This document shows, piece after piece, positions 17,618-27,106 of a stretch of DNA of 64,000 nucleotides (position 1 is its first letter; each line of letters opens with the position of its first letter). Below the pieces are notes generated by a model that saw nothing but the letters and a program-made list of their open reading frames with translations, did not search any database and was not told the DNA's origin. This DNA is from Nitrospinaceae bacterium (lineage in GTDB: Bacteria > Nitrospinota > Nitrospinia > Nitrospinales > VA-1). Position numbers and translations under genes: made by a program. Where the stretch lies: assembly GCA_029261595.1 (NCBI GenBank), contig JAJDAZ010000066.1:1-64000 (forward strand). Reading direction: 5' to 3'.

Positions 17618-18883
17618 TCAGGGGTGGGAGCTTTCCTTCAGGACTTTGACCGACCTGTAATACATAGTCTCCGCCCGTTCATGGTCTCCTGCTTCGTCGT
17701 AAAGCTCCGCGAGTTTGTGCAGGGATTTTCCCACGTCGGGATGGGAATTGCCCAGAGAACCTTTCCTGATCTCGAGGGCCCGCTGAAGAAAGGAGGTCGC
17801 TTTTTCATAATCCCCGAGTTCCTTGTAAAAAGCCGCCATGGTTTCGAGGGAATAGGCAAGGTCGGGGTGATTCTGGCCCAGTGCGTTTTCCCGGATGGAC
17901 AGAGAACGGCCAACCAGGGGCTCTGCATGATCGTATTGTCCTATGGCAATGTAATACTTTGCCAACCCGTCCAGGGAGTGAGCCAGGTCCGGGTGGTTGG
18001 GGCCGAGGGTCTTATTCCGCAGACTCAGGGATTGGACGAGCAAAGGGTGCGCTTTTTTATATTCTCCTATATCCAGATAGAAGTCTCCCAGGTTGCAGAG
18101 GGTATCGGAAAATCCCGGGAAGTTTGTTTGAGAGACCTCCCTGTATATAGAGAGCGCCCGTTTATACAGGGGTTCCACTTTTTCATCGTGGCCTCCCATC
18201 CGGTGATAAAGCAGGGCCTGATTGTTCAAAGAGGCGGCGATGTCCGGGTGGACGGAGCCCAGGCTGGTTTGCAATATTTCCAGCGATTGCTCATAAAGGC
18301 TTTCTGCCTGGGGAAAGGCCCCGGCCGCTTCATGCAAACGGGCCAGATTATTTATGACCGCCGCCTGATTGGGATGCCGGGGTCCAAAAGATTGATCCAA
18401 CACCTTGAGAGCCTTATAAAAATACTTTTCCGCCGGTCCAAACTCCCCCTTATGGTAATGGACCAAGGCGAGCCCGTTATAGGATGCCGCCAATTGGGGG
18501 TCATTCGAATCAAGACTCTCTTCATAAATTTGCAGTGATTTTTCGAATAAAGGCTGGGCCCTATCGTAATCTCCCAGACTTCGGTAAATCTCCGCCAGTT
18601 TGTTGAGAGAGGCTCCCAGGCCAGGGGTGGCCGTGGTTTTTGCGGACTGATGGAACTCAAACGCCTGAAGGGCGGGAGAAAGCGCCTGAATGTATTTTCC
18701 CGCCGTATAATACGCGGTGGCCTGCTGATCCAGTTCTTCTATAGTGGGGGAAGAGGCCTGCCCTGCCACGGTCAGCGCATTTAAAGGGATTAAAGCAAAC
18801 CCCAACCCAAGGGCCAGCAGGGACTTTTTCCACAACCGGGGCAAAAGCAATTTTTTGTTTTTGTCAGAGTCATCCATTTTCAT
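17618..18883 (-). CDS. Exported kinesin-light-chain-type TPR protein
   Basis: The 421-residue protein has a long N-terminal region with a signal-like hydrophobic helix (SLLALGLGFALIPLNAL, possible cleavage after VAGQA), then about nine TPR units of 42 residues. The units follow the pattern SLGxxHPDxAxSLxxLAxxYxxxGxYxxAEPL. It is probably periplasmic and binds other proteins. It belongs to the same repeat class as the 949-residue protein at 21285-24134. It may start at the third residue, also Met. Confidence 0.85.
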   Translation of the reverse strand: MKMDDSDKNKKLLLPRLWKKSLLALGLGFALIPLNALTVAGQASSPTIEELDQQATAYYTAGKYIQALSPALQAFEFHQSAKTTATPGLGASLNKLAEIYRSLGDYDRAQPLFEKSLQIYEESLDSNDPQLAASYNGLALVHYHKGEFGPAEKYFYKALKVLDQSFGPRHPNQAAVINNLARLHEAAGAFPQAESLYEQSLEILQTSLGSVHPDIAASLNNQALLYHRMGGHDEKVEPLYKRALSIYREVSQTNFPGFSDTLCNLGDFYLDIGEYKKAHPLLVQSLSLRNKTLGPNHPDLAHSLDGLAKYYIAIGQYDHAEPLVGRSLSIRENALGQNHPDLAYSLETMAAFYKELGDYEKATSFLQRALEIRKGSLGNSHPDVGKSLHKLAELYDEAGDHERAETMYYRSVKVLKESSHP

Positions 18884-19339
18884 TTTATTTTCCGGAAAAA
18901 GCTGTCTGGGGGAATATCAAATTTGAAAGAGTCTCAAATTCTAAGGGGAAACTATTTTCTTGCTTTTAAAAAAATTAGAACCAAATTAACTCCTTCCAAT
19001 TCATCGGGTTAGGAGTAAATATTTTTCGTCGGAAGGATATTTTTATGAAATTTTATCTGACACGAGAAAATTCATACGCAACTGATTTAACATTATTCAA
19101 TAGTAATTTGTCAACTATTTAATAAAAAAAATCATTACTCTACAATAAGTTAATGAATTTCTTATAGAAAAAATAACGGAGAATATTTCATGGCAGGAGC
19201 GGAATGATCCCGTTATTCCGAGGGAATAGGCTTCCGCATGACGATAATGCATCGGATGCCCTGCCCCGCTACATAGGGGTGCTATCAGTAAAATGTATTT
19301 TAGACGGGATGCCTTAAGGGAAGAACTTGCAGGTGAGTG
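18884..19339. other. AT-rich intergenic stretch
   Basis: No credible gene, strong hairpin or promoter pair is seen in these 456 bases. The left part is very AT-rich and should hold the promoter of the leftward TPR gene. Confidence 0.4.
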
Positions 19340-19618
19340 TTATATCCAGTCGTCGAGGTCGAACTGAGCAATGCATTCGGGGCTCCGCATATCCATAAAT
19401 AAATCGGCCTGGTCAAAGTTGACACTGAATTTTGGAATACGTTCGCATTTCAGGCCAGCAGACTCAATTTTGTTCTGGTTTTCTTCCATCGTCGTCAATC
19501 TGCTAAATTCCAGCACCACCATGAAACCGGTAGCCGCCTTGAACTGAAGAATGAAACGCTCATCATCCCCCTCATAGGTCGTTTCTTCAGCCAAAGAATC
19601 ATCCATCCTGATCTCCAT
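19340..19618 (-). CDS. Small protein of unknown function
   Basis: The 92-residue acidic protein has alternating hydrophobic stretches (RFILQFKAATGFMVVLEF) and ends AQFDLDDWI. No family is recognised. AGGA lies six bases before the ATG. It lies 51 bases downstream of the DUF3565 gene on the same strand, so the two may share a transcript. Confidence 0.6.
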   Translation of the reverse strand: MEIRMDDSLAEETTYEGDDERFILQFKAATGFMVVLEFSRLTTMEENQNKIESAGLKCERIPKFSVNFDQADLFMDMRSPECIAQFDLDDWI

Positions 19619-19669
19619 TTATTATCCTGAAACCTGAAATACCCTCGCTTTGGATTAGGATGTCATCCA

Positions 19670-19870
19670 CTAGGCATCCGATTCTTTTTCATCGCAGACC
19701 TTGCAGTTCAAGGGAGAACCGATGTATTCCTGCCTCCCCTCAGAAGTCGTCACCCAGGGACGGTTCATCCACGGAGGGTTGTGGCGAACGTGTTGCCTGT
19801 GCCCGCAATCCAGATCGGCCACCCAATCCTGATCGTCATCCTGATGAAAACCCTGAATCTGGCGTTTCAC
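19670..19870 (-). CDS. DUF3565 protein
   Basis: This 66-residue protein matches DUF3565: IQGFHQDDDQDWVADLDCGH, HVRHNPPW, RPWV and a final LNCKVCD. The conserved Cys and His (CGH...H, C-x2-C) could bind zinc. The function of the family is unknown. The start is GTG. Confidence 0.85.
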   Translation of the reverse strand: MKRQIQGFHQDDDQDWVADLDCGHRQHVRHNPPWMNRPWVTTSEGRQEYIGSPLNCKVCDEKESDA

Positions 19871-20003
19871 CTGGAGGCAACCCTGAGGAACCTCGCTGAT
19901 AGTTCGCTTAAGATCATGCCATCATGTTAGCACGAAATAGCACCTCAGACCCGTTGCCGGCAACTAAACCGGCTTCTTTTAAGTTTGGAGAAAAACGAAG
20001 ATA

Positions 20004-20040
20004 CCCAGGTCAATGGAGTTTTTGTCATCATTGACCTGGG
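20004..20040 (-). terminator. Perfect 12-base-pair hairpin downstream of a leftward gene
   Basis: CCCAGGTCAATG pairs completely with CATTGACCTGGG around a 13-base loop. On the minus strand it follows the stop at 20084 by about 45 bases, and a TTTTT run comes about ten bases after the stem. It is probably the terminator of the small secreted protein gene. Confidence 0.6.
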
Positions 20041-20083
20041 CTAAACCTGCGAACCAAACCGACCAAACCGCATCGGTTCGATT

Positions 20084-20377
20084 CTATTTTATACAGGACA
20101 CGGCCTGAGTGGTGACCGCGCAGGTCAAAGGCCCGCACTGGCAATTATATAGCGTCATGAGGAAGGTGGGCTCCAGATTCGCCTTGATACCCGACTGAAA
20201 CCGGTTGAAGTGGTTGGCCTTCGTTCTCAAATCGGCAGGAGCGGAACAAACACAGGCTTTTGGGGCCTGAAGTCCTGAAAAGGAATAGGTTTCATCAGCA
20301 AAACTCTGATTCATAAAAATTCCACCGCCAATGGCGATAGCCACTGCCAAAATCATTAAAATTGCATTGCCCTTCAT
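20084..20377 (-). CDS. Secreted cysteine-containing small protein
   Basis: The 97-residue protein starts with a hydrophobic signal (AILMILAVAIAIGGGIFM, likely cleavage after SFA). The mature part has six cysteines (CVCSAP, CQCGPLTC and a final SC), suggesting disulfides or metal binding in the periplasm. No family is recognised. AGGAGG lies seven bases before the ATG. A perfect hairpin follows the gene. Confidence 0.7.
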   Translation of the reverse strand: MKGNAILMILAVAIAIGGGIFMNQSFADETYSFSGLQAPKACVCSAPADLRTKANHFNRFQSGIKANLEPTFLMTLYNCQCGPLTCAVTTQAVSCIK

Positions 20378-20461
20378 GTGCCTTCCTCCTTATGATTAGA
20401 TAAAGGATTGGCCTTTGACTTTATTGATATAAAGGCAATCCGGCCTGAATCCTTTTAGAAA

Positions 20462-20944
20462 TTAATTGAAGATTTCCCAGAAAAACCCGCGCCGTAATTC
20501 AAAATCCTCCGGCTTGTATTGGTATTTGGCGAAAAAGCCTCGGAGCTTTTTTCTGGCCTTGGCCAGAGATTTCACGTCCTGGCGTTTCAAAAAAATCGCC
20601 TCGGCCTTTTTCATTTGAATGATTGCCTCCGCCCCATCGCCCTTTTGGTTATAGATAGCGCTCAAATTCCAGAGGGCAGGATCGTATTCCGGGTCCAGTT
20701 GCAGAGCCCGCTGTAAATGTTCTATGGCTTTATCATGATTGCCCGAAATCCAGTAATCCGAGCCCAGAACAAATTGCAGATCCGCATCGAGCGGGTTTTC
20801 CAGCAACTTTGCTTCCAAACTCTTGATTTCCTTTTGAATATTCTGCGGATTTTCAGAGGTTTTGATATTTCCAGTGGCGGACCAACTGGAGGTGCCCGTA
20901 AGAAAAACAGCAAGAAAAATAAAAAGTGAAACGACGGTTCTCAT
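20462..20944 (-). CDS. Exported TPR protein
   Basis: This 160-residue protein has a signal peptide (MRTVVSLFIFLAVFLTG, cleavage after WSA), then two to three TPR units, clearest at DKAIEHLQRALQLDPEYDPALWNLS. A basic region follows (KSLAKARKKLRG). It is probably a small periplasmic scaffold. GGGA lies six bases before the ATG. Confidence 0.75.
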   Translation of the reverse strand: MRTVVSLFIFLAVFLTGTSSWSATGNIKTSENPQNIQKEIKSLEAKLLENPLDADLQFVLGSDYWISGNHDKAIEHLQRALQLDPEYDPALWNLSAIYNQKGDGAEAIIQMKKAEAIFLKRQDVKSLAKARKKLRGFFAKYQYKPEDFELRRGFFWEIFN

Positions 20945-21284
20945 AATGGTTCCCGTTGATTGATTATCAAGACGGTTTATACAGCGAACCCAGTATAGAA
21001 ACGTAAGGTTAATATCCGGTCAAGCAATTGTCACGATTCTGTCAAAATCCACGGATTTTGCAGGCAAAGGGAAGGATAAATTTTCTTTTAATATTAGGCA
21101 CTTAGAAGGAGGGTCCTGAAAGTCGAATTGGAGCGCGGGAATTTACTGGAAAGGGGCAAAAAGTTCATCCTCTTCTCCGTGTGAAGAGAGGAGGAGAGGC
21201 GGCAGACTTATAATCTCAATCTTATTTCAGCGGGTACCAAAGCGAATGAAACGGTTTGAGGGGTTCCGGGCAACCCTCCCGCTT
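20945..21284. other. Intergenic stretch without recognised features
   Basis: These 340 bases separate two leftward genes. A purine-rich AGAGAGGAGGAGAGG tract lies near 21185. I see no gene and no clear terminator. Confidence 0.4.
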
Positions 21285-24134
21285 TTAATGATCTTCCCGC
21301 AATTGCTCGACCCCGCCTTCGACAAGTGGAAGGGTGATGGAATTTTTCAACCAGGAGGTCTCAAATCCCTTTTTAGACGTTCCTTCTATGAGGACGGTGA
21401 TTTTATTTTCGTCGGACTTCTCCGCCAATTCTGCAAGGGCTGGCATAACGGATAAAATCTGATCCTTTGTCGCAGAGAACTCCAGCCGAACGGTTTTCCT
21501 CAGTTTATTGTTGGGTGATTGGGGTTCAGAACCGTTGTCGGATGGCGCAGGGTGTGTGGAAACATCCTTGATATTCAGCGCGCGCTGATAAAGGGGGTCG
21601 GACTTGGCGTACTCTCCCATTTCATAATACAGCTCGGCCAGATGGTTGAGCGGCCCTTCCAGATCCACATGATCCGGCCCCAGATTGAGCTCATAAATAT
21701 CCAGGCCCCGGACCAAGAGAGGCTCGGCTTTCTTGTAATCGTCCAATCCGCGGTACATGAGCGCAAGCTTCGTGACGATTTCAGCCACTTCCAGGTGATC
21801 GGGACCCACGGCCATTTCCTTGATCTTCAGGGCACGAATCAGCAAGGGATAAGCCTTGGCATAGTTTTGCATCTCTGCGTAAAATCCGGACAGGTTGTTA
21901 AGGGCTGTGGCCACCTCCGGATGGTCCGGGCCGTGCGATTTTTCCGCGATTTGCAACAGCCGGATATACAAGGGTTCCGTATTGGACCGGTCCCCCAGAG
22001 TATTGAGCAATTCCGCCAGGTTTTTGAGGACCGAAACCATATCCGGGTGATCGGGGCCGAGGGTTTTATCAAATATTCCCATCGCCCGCTGGAAAAATGA
22101 CTTTGCCTTTTCATGCTCCTGGTTGTTCTTGTAAATTTCTCCCAGGTCACTGAGCGTCTGCCCGACATCGAGGTGATCCGGCCCTAAAGATTTTTCCCTG
22201 ATTTTTAACGTCCGGTCGTAAAGCGGTTCCGCCATTTTCAACTCGCCCTGACTGCGGTACAAATAGGCCAGGTCGCTCAATATATCCGCCACTTCCGGGT
22301 GGTCCGGGTTCAGAGCCTGCTCCACCATTTTCAGCGACCGGAGAAGCAGAGGCTCCGCCTGCGCATATTCCCCTTTATTGCGATACAAATCAGCCAGTTT
22401 TTTGAGACACCCTGCCACTGAGGGATGCTCCTGTCCGTGAGCTTTTTCGTTGATCTCCAGAGCTTCCAGCATCATCGGCTCCACCTTGGAGTAATCCCCC
22501 ATCGCGTTATAAAGATCCGCCAGATTGTTCAAACAGTCCCCGACTTCCGGGTGATCCTTGCCCGAATGTTTTTGCAAAATTTCCAACGCTCTTAGATAAA
22601 CCGGTTCGGCCTTGGCAAACTCGCCTTGCTTCTCGTAAAGCTTGCCCAGATTGATAAGGGACGGGGCAACGTCCTGGTGGTCCTTGCCTAATTGTTCCTC
22701 GCTGATTTTAATCGACCTTTGGAGCAAAGGCTCCGCTTTCTTCAATTCGCCCATTTTCCGGTTCAATTCCGCCAGGTTATTGAGCGATTTCACTATGTTG
22801 GGGTCGCTTGATCCCAATGATTTTTCACAAATTTTCAATGACCGGCGATACAAAGGCTCGGCTTTGGAGTACTCCTTCATGGAATCATACAGCTTGGCCA
22901 GATTGTTCAACGATTGCGCCACATCAGGATGTTGAGAACCGTTGGCCTTTTCGCGAATTTCCAGCCCCCTCAAATACAACCTTTCCGCCTGGGCGTAATT
23001 GCCATTGGAGTTATAAAGGACCGCCAATTCATCGACCGTGGATGCAATATCGGGATGCCCCGCTTCCAATGAGTTTTCCCGGATTTTAAGCGCCCTCATA
23101 TAGAGCGGCTCCGCTTCATTAAATTTTTGTTCGCTCCGGTAAAAATCTCCCAGGCTCACAAGGATCCTGGCCACGTCAATATGTTCCGGTCCCAATACGG
23201 ATTCCTGGATTTTCAGTGAACGAACCAAAATGGGCTCGACCTTGGAAAATTCTCCCATGTTTCCGTGCACCTCGGCCAGACTTTCCAGGGTATGAGCCAC
23301 CTCGGCATGGTTGGGCCCTAAAGATTTTTCCCTGATTTTTAATGCCCGCTGGAACTGGGGTTGCGCTTTGGAGTATTTCCCCATTTCCACATAAAGGTCG
23401 CCCAGCAAGTTCAGGCCTTCGGCAACTTCAAGGTGATCGCTGCCCAGTTTTTTCTCGATGATGGTCATCGCCTGCTTGACCAGGGGCTCTGCCTCCGGAA
23501 ATTTTTTCATCGCCTTGTACAATACGGCGAGGTTGGTCAGGGTCGAGGCAACATCCGGATGGTCCCCTCCCAGCGCCATTTCCCTGAGTTTCAACGCCCG
23601 CTTGAGCAGGGGTTCGGCTTTACCAAAATCGCCGCGATCGTAAAAATACAATTCAGCCAGATTATTGAGGGACTCCGCCACATCCGGGTGATCGGGACGC
23701 AGGGATTTTTCGCGGATCTTTAAGGATTGCAGGAGCAAGGGGTAAGCCTTGGCGTACATTCCCATATCTTCATAAAGGATCGCCATGTTATTGAGAGTGG
23801 TGGCGACGTCCGGGTGATCCGCGCCCAATGACTTTTGCCGGATCTTCAGCGACTTAACCAGCAGACGCTCTGCCTCTTCAAACAGCCCTTTGTTTCTTTG
23901 CAATTCAGCCAGGTCGTTGAGAGCGGTCGCTACTTCCGGGTGTTCCGGACCATGGGTCTTTTCTCCAATCTCCACCGCACGCAGAAGCAAGGGCTCCATG
24001 CTGTCGAAATCGCTCTTCTCCTTGTAGGACTGGACCAGATTATTGAGGGACTCGGCCACCTTGGGATGGTCGGCACCAAAAGTCTTTTCCAGCAGGCTGA
24101 GGCTTAACTTTTTGCTCATTATGGGATTAAACAT
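21285..24134 (-). CDS. Giant kinesin-light-chain-type TPR protein, 20 repeats
   Basis: The 949-residue protein has no signal peptide. From about residue 18 it has 20 consecutive TPR units of 42 residues (one of 43), each with the pattern G-x-DHPxVAxSLNNLAxLYxxxGxYxKAEPL. These units would form a long superhelix for protein binding. After about residue 860 comes a different C-terminal region (RLEFSATKDQILSVMPALAEL...) with alternating strands and helices, perhaps an output or capping domain. A LuxR-type regulator is encoded just upstream on the same strand. The start could also be the sixth residue. Confidence 0.88.
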   Translation of the reverse strand: MFNPIMSKKLSLSLLEKTFGADHPKVAESLNNLVQSYKEKSDFDSMEPLLLRAVEIGEKTHGPEHPEVATALNDLAELQRNKGLFEEAERLLVKSLKIRQKSLGADHPDVATTLNNMAILYEDMGMYAKAYPLLLQSLKIREKSLRPDHPDVAESLNNLAELYFYDRGDFGKAEPLLKRALKLREMALGGDHPDVASTLTNLAVLYKAMKKFPEAEPLVKQAMTIIEKKLGSDHLEVAEGLNLLGDLYVEMGKYSKAQPQFQRALKIREKSLGPNHAEVAHTLESLAEVHGNMGEFSKVEPILVRSLKIQESVLGPEHIDVARILVSLGDFYRSEQKFNEAEPLYMRALKIRENSLEAGHPDIASTVDELAVLYNSNGNYAQAERLYLRGLEIREKANGSQHPDVAQSLNNLAKLYDSMKEYSKAEPLYRRSLKICEKSLGSSDPNIVKSLNNLAELNRKMGELKKAEPLLQRSIKISEEQLGKDHQDVAPSLINLGKLYEKQGEFAKAEPVYLRALEILQKHSGKDHPEVGDCLNNLADLYNAMGDYSKVEPMMLEALEINEKAHGQEHPSVAGCLKKLADLYRNKGEYAQAEPLLLRSLKMVEQALNPDHPEVADILSDLAYLYRSQGELKMAEPLYDRTLKIREKSLGPDHLDVGQTLSDLGEIYKNNQEHEKAKSFFQRAMGIFDKTLGPDHPDMVSVLKNLAELLNTLGDRSNTEPLYIRLLQIAEKSHGPDHPEVATALNNLSGFYAEMQNYAKAYPLLIRALKIKEMAVGPDHLEVAEIVTKLALMYRGLDDYKKAEPLLVRGLDIYELNLGPDHVDLEGPLNHLAELYYEMGEYAKSDPLYQRALNIKDVSTHPAPSDNGSEPQSPNNKLRKTVRLEFSATKDQILSVMPALAELAEKSDENKITVLIEGTSKKGFETSWLKNSITLPLVEGGVEQLREDH

Positions 24135-24231
24135 TTTTTAATACTCTCTTTTCAACGCAAGTTGTGTGAATACAAGGATGTATTTTTTTTAGATCTTTTG
24201 GCAAAAACCGATCATTTTTGCGTGATCGTTT

Positions 24232-25374
24232 CTACTGGTTCAGGGTAGCCACTAGCTCCGCACGGGTGTGAACCCCAAGCTTCAGATGAATTCTTTTGAG
24301 GTGCGTTTTCACGGTATGCGGACTGATAAACAATTGCCTGGCAATTTCATTCGCGTCGATTCCCTGACGGATCAGTTTGCAGGCCTCCATCTCCCTTTTA
24401 GTCAACCCGGCCTGTTGCATCAACCCGTTCACTCTGTGGTTGGCATTCCGGATCAGCTTCAACTGTAATAACCAGGGGTCGTGTTCCCCGCCCCCCCTCA
24501 AGGGAGAAAAACTCAATCGGCAATCCTCCCCCGCCAGATTATGGACTTCCTCTTTTCCGTTGACCCCATTGGTTGTGAAAGGCGGTTCCCATTTTGATTT
24601 TTCCTTGATCAGCAGGGACACAAGCTCAGGGTCCAGTCTTGACCCCGCAGTTTTAGACATAACTTCTTTCCATGCAGAGTTGCAGTAATCAATGACCATA
24701 TTTTGATCCACCACGGCGATGGCAGTGGGTGAGTCCGCCAGAAGGTCCACCAGGGATTTATGCTTGACCAATTCATCCGTCAACACGATGGTTTTGATCG
24801 CCATCAAAAGATGCGCGCGAATCTGCTCAAGAATCCTGACGTCCCTCACGGTCCAGGGTTTGTCAGAGGGCAGCCGCCTGTGAATTCCGGCGCCCAGGTT
24901 GACATCCCGCAGCGCAAGGGTGATCACGCCGGCCTTGCAGGTACTGAAATAACCGTAACCGTCCCGGACAGGTCTCTCTTGCCTGGAAAACGGATCGAAG
25001 CGGCACAGCTCCTCGCGAAACGGGTCTTCCTCTCTACTCGCTGAATCCTTTTTGGGAACGTCGATGTCCCTGGCAATCACTGGCTGGGAATGCGTTAACA
25101 AGGCCCTCGCCTTGGGGTCTTGCTCAATAAACTGATTGATGGACGCAAGATCCTCACTGGGAATATTTATCGCGTCGATGAGCCTCGGGCTCAACAGGTC
25201 CGGGTCCGTCCAGGCATACAGCGCAGAATGGGCGTTCAACAGCGGCAAAATATTGGAGCCGAAAAGGGCTTTAAGATTCTGACGCGTCCGGCATTGGTGA
25301 AGGTTATGGATGATTTCCTGGACAGCAAGGTAATCTTTTTCGGAAAGAGAATTTACGCCTTGAAAATTTTCCAT
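24232..25374 (-). CDS. LuxR-type transcriptional regulator with GAF-like and PAS-like parts
   Basis: From the ATG at 25374 the protein has 380 residues. The middle contains a GAF-like region (GYFSTCKAGVITLALRDVNLG, LEQIRAHL) and a PAS-like segment (DLLADSPTAIAVVDQNMVIDYCNSAW). The C-terminal 65 residues are a LuxR/GerE helix-turn-helix (LTKREMEACKLIRQG...IARQLFISPHTVKTHLKRI). It should bind DNA in response to a sensed ligand. It lies 98 bases upstream of the giant TPR gene on the same strand. An open frame to 25503 lacks conserved features. Confidence 0.85.
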   Translation of the reverse strand: MENFQGVNSLSEKDYLAVQEIIHNLHQCRTRQNLKALFGSNILPLLNAHSALYAWTDPDLLSPRLIDAINIPSEDLASINQFIEQDPKARALLTHSQPVIARDIDVPKKDSASREEDPFREELCRFDPFSRQERPVRDGYGYFSTCKAGVITLALRDVNLGAGIHRRLPSDKPWTVRDVRILEQIRAHLLMAIKTIVLTDELVKHKSLVDLLADSPTAIAVVDQNMVIDYCNSAWKEVMSKTAGSRLDPELVSLLIKEKSKWEPPFTTNGVNGKEEVHNLAGEDCRLSFSPLRGGGEHDPWLLQLKLIRNANHRVNGLMQQAGLTKREMEACKLIRQGIDANEIARQLFISPHTVKTHLKRIHLKLGVHTRAELVATLNQ

Positions 25375-25941
25375 GGTTTTTCCAATCCTCTGTTTCCGGG
25401 TCGCCGGTATAAGTGGCCGCACCTCCCGCACCCCGAAAATCCAGGCCTGCGGGTAAATTTCTATTTTTCGTTTTGAAGATTTTTTGGAGAATCCGCCATG
25501 CAAAAATGCCGGTTATTCATTGGTTATAAGCAGAATGGATGCCAAACATTCCCGACACCCGGCATTTTTTAAAACTCCCAATTTTTCAAAGATTCTTACA
25601 ATCCCTAAGCTACATACTCCAGGTGCAAATTGTTTGATTTATAGTGGAATTTATAAAAAATAATACTTATGTAAAATTATTTAAACAGAATTATGAAGAA
25701 AGTTGAAAAAATGAGTCAAATTTTCGAGCTCCGGATTCAATTGAAAAAAAACCAGGCAACTCACGAAATATCAAGGAATATTTCTTTCCAAGGGGACCTT
25801 TTATAGCCAACCCAAATTGTCATCTGCCATGGAAATACTATTATCGGGGTATTGTGCTTTTTGATGGTTCGCGCTTCAATGGAGCCAATCAAAACAGTAT
25901 TCTATGAGAACAACTTCAGGCCCCTTAACAGGAAAAATACC
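25375..25941. other. AT-rich divergent region
   Basis: This region lies between the leftward LuxR gene and the rightward third XRE gene. Much of 25620-25760 is AT-rich and probably contains promoters. No strong -35/-10 pair, palindrome or gene is seen. Sequence upstream of the XRE start shows no clear similarity to that of the other two copies. Confidence 0.4.
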
Positions 25942-26196
25942 ATGATCACACTTCAAAAAAGCAAGGCTGGCAAAGTAAAAACGATTCATCCAAAAATAAC
26001 GAACTCTGTTCAGCAGTCGCGGGAATCAAAAATGATGAGCAAGGCGGAACTTGCCCGTAAAGCGGGGGTGACCGTGCAAACGATTGACAGAATTGAAAAA
26101 GGCTGCAATTGCCGGGTGGACACCAAACGGAAGATTCTTTTAGCCCTGGGATTTGGACTGGGAGACCGGCTGAATCTGTTTTTTGAAGACAACTGA
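25942..26196 (+). CDS. Mini XRE-family DNA-binding protein, copy 3
   Basis: The start at 25942 has AGGA eight bases upstream and gives an 84-residue protein. After a basic leader (QKSKAGKVKTIHPK) it has the same helix-turn-helix as the copies at 5264 and 16445, with KRKILLALG following. It ends in a short acidic FFEDN. At DNA level it shares a block of more than 20 identical bases with copy 1, so the duplication is recent or under strong constraint. Confidence 0.8.
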   Translation: MITLQKSKAGKVKTIHPKITNSVQQSRESKMMSKAELARKAGVTVQTIDRIEKGCNCRVDTKRKILLALGFGLGDRLNLFFEDN

Positions 26197-26260
26197 CCAA
26201 ACAATCACAGGGAAATGAATCCTCCGGAAAGTTTCCTGCTTAATAGAAAGTCAACAGCTT

Positions 26261-26434
26261 TCACCCGATCAACTTTTCCACGCTGACCTGTACAGTCACC
26301 CGCCGTGAACTGCAGTGGGTGATGGAGCAGATTTTTTCAAGTGAATAAGTTTTTATATTTTTAGCATATTTCAATGCAAGTTCCATTTTTTCAACCCTAT
26401 TGCCAGTCTTTGACCTTGCTTTATCCAATTTCAT
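26261..26434 (-). CDS. Possible 57-residue small protein
   Basis: A minus-strand ATG at 26434 has AGGTGG eight bases upstream and opens a 57-codon frame ending TGA at 26261. The product is basic (MKLDKARSKTGNRVEKM...) with a helical LKYAKNIKTYSLEKICSI part and two cysteines (CSITHC). No family is recognised. It converges with the XRE gene ending at 26196. Support is the ribosome-binding site and coherent composition only. Confidence 0.35.
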   Translation of the reverse strand: MKLDKARSKTGNRVEKMELALKYAKNIKTYSLEKICSITHCSSRRVTVQVSVEKLIG

Positions 26435-27106
26435 CAATTAGTCCACCTGAAAAGTAATTGGCCGGTTTTTTCTTCTGACGATATTCATTTTTATCCCCTC
26501 CCTCTTTCGCCCGTAAATCCAGAAAAATCAATCTCTCGATGGTTTGAGTGATTTCCACACCGAAAAAATCCGGTAAAACCCCAAAATACATCCTCTTTTA
26601 CTTAAAAGATTGGTTTTATTACCAGTAAACCTCTTTCATTTTGGTATACTTTTAATGTAATGCGAGGAGGCTCATCACGTTTATTTGTGATTCACACCGC
26701 CTTGTGGAATAAAAAAGGCTTTGCTACTTTTGTATAACAATTCCAATAAAGTTTTTGCCTAATGTTCGCTTAATTTTTACTAATTTTTGTGGGGACTTTG
26801 AAAAACCGCTTGAAAACCTGATATAATTTTAATGGTCTTTTTGGCACATATCCTGCTATCTACTAATCCAGAAATTAATATTGATAAAACTGCCAATGGC
26901 CGGGAAAACCTGCAGTCCTGTACTAATCCTTGAAGATTAATGGTTTCTCGACCAAAACACGGCCACTTGAGTTATTAGATAATGAACTCCATGCAAATTT
27001 TATTTCAACCCCAAGAAATTTTGGTCCTCACATTGCTTATTTTGCGCGCGGCTGAGTTCCACCGTCTTTTGCCAGTTTTTGCGTTTCCAAGGGAGACCAC
27101 CTGATC
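26435..27106. other. Upstream region of the redox operon
   Basis: No credible rightward gene is found in these 672 bases. An extended -10 (TGGTATACT, 26642-26650) is the best promoter candidate; it would give a leader of about 450 bases. A short TGTGA-T-TCACA palindrome lies at 26686-26696. Confidence 0.4.
26642..26650 (+). promoter_or_regulatory. Candidate extended -10 promoter element
   Basis: TGGTATACT fits an extended -10 with TG one base before TATACT. No good -35 box lies 17 bases upstream. If used, it would drive the operon beginning at 27107. Confidence 0.3.

Noticed and set aside
17531-18538. 335-codon open frame antisense to the secreted TPR gene
   Set aside because: It mirrors the repeats of the TPR gene, with no domain of its own.
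21285-24134. Regularly spaced DNA repeats that might look like a CRISPR or satellite array
   Set aside because: The period of 126 bases is the coding image of 42-residue TPR units; repeats vary in sequence and have no constant spacer pattern.
26686-26696. TGTGA-T-TCACA palindrome resembling a CRP site upstream of the cyclic-nucleotide operon
   Set aside because: CRP sites have six bases between the half-sites; here only one. Not enough for a call.
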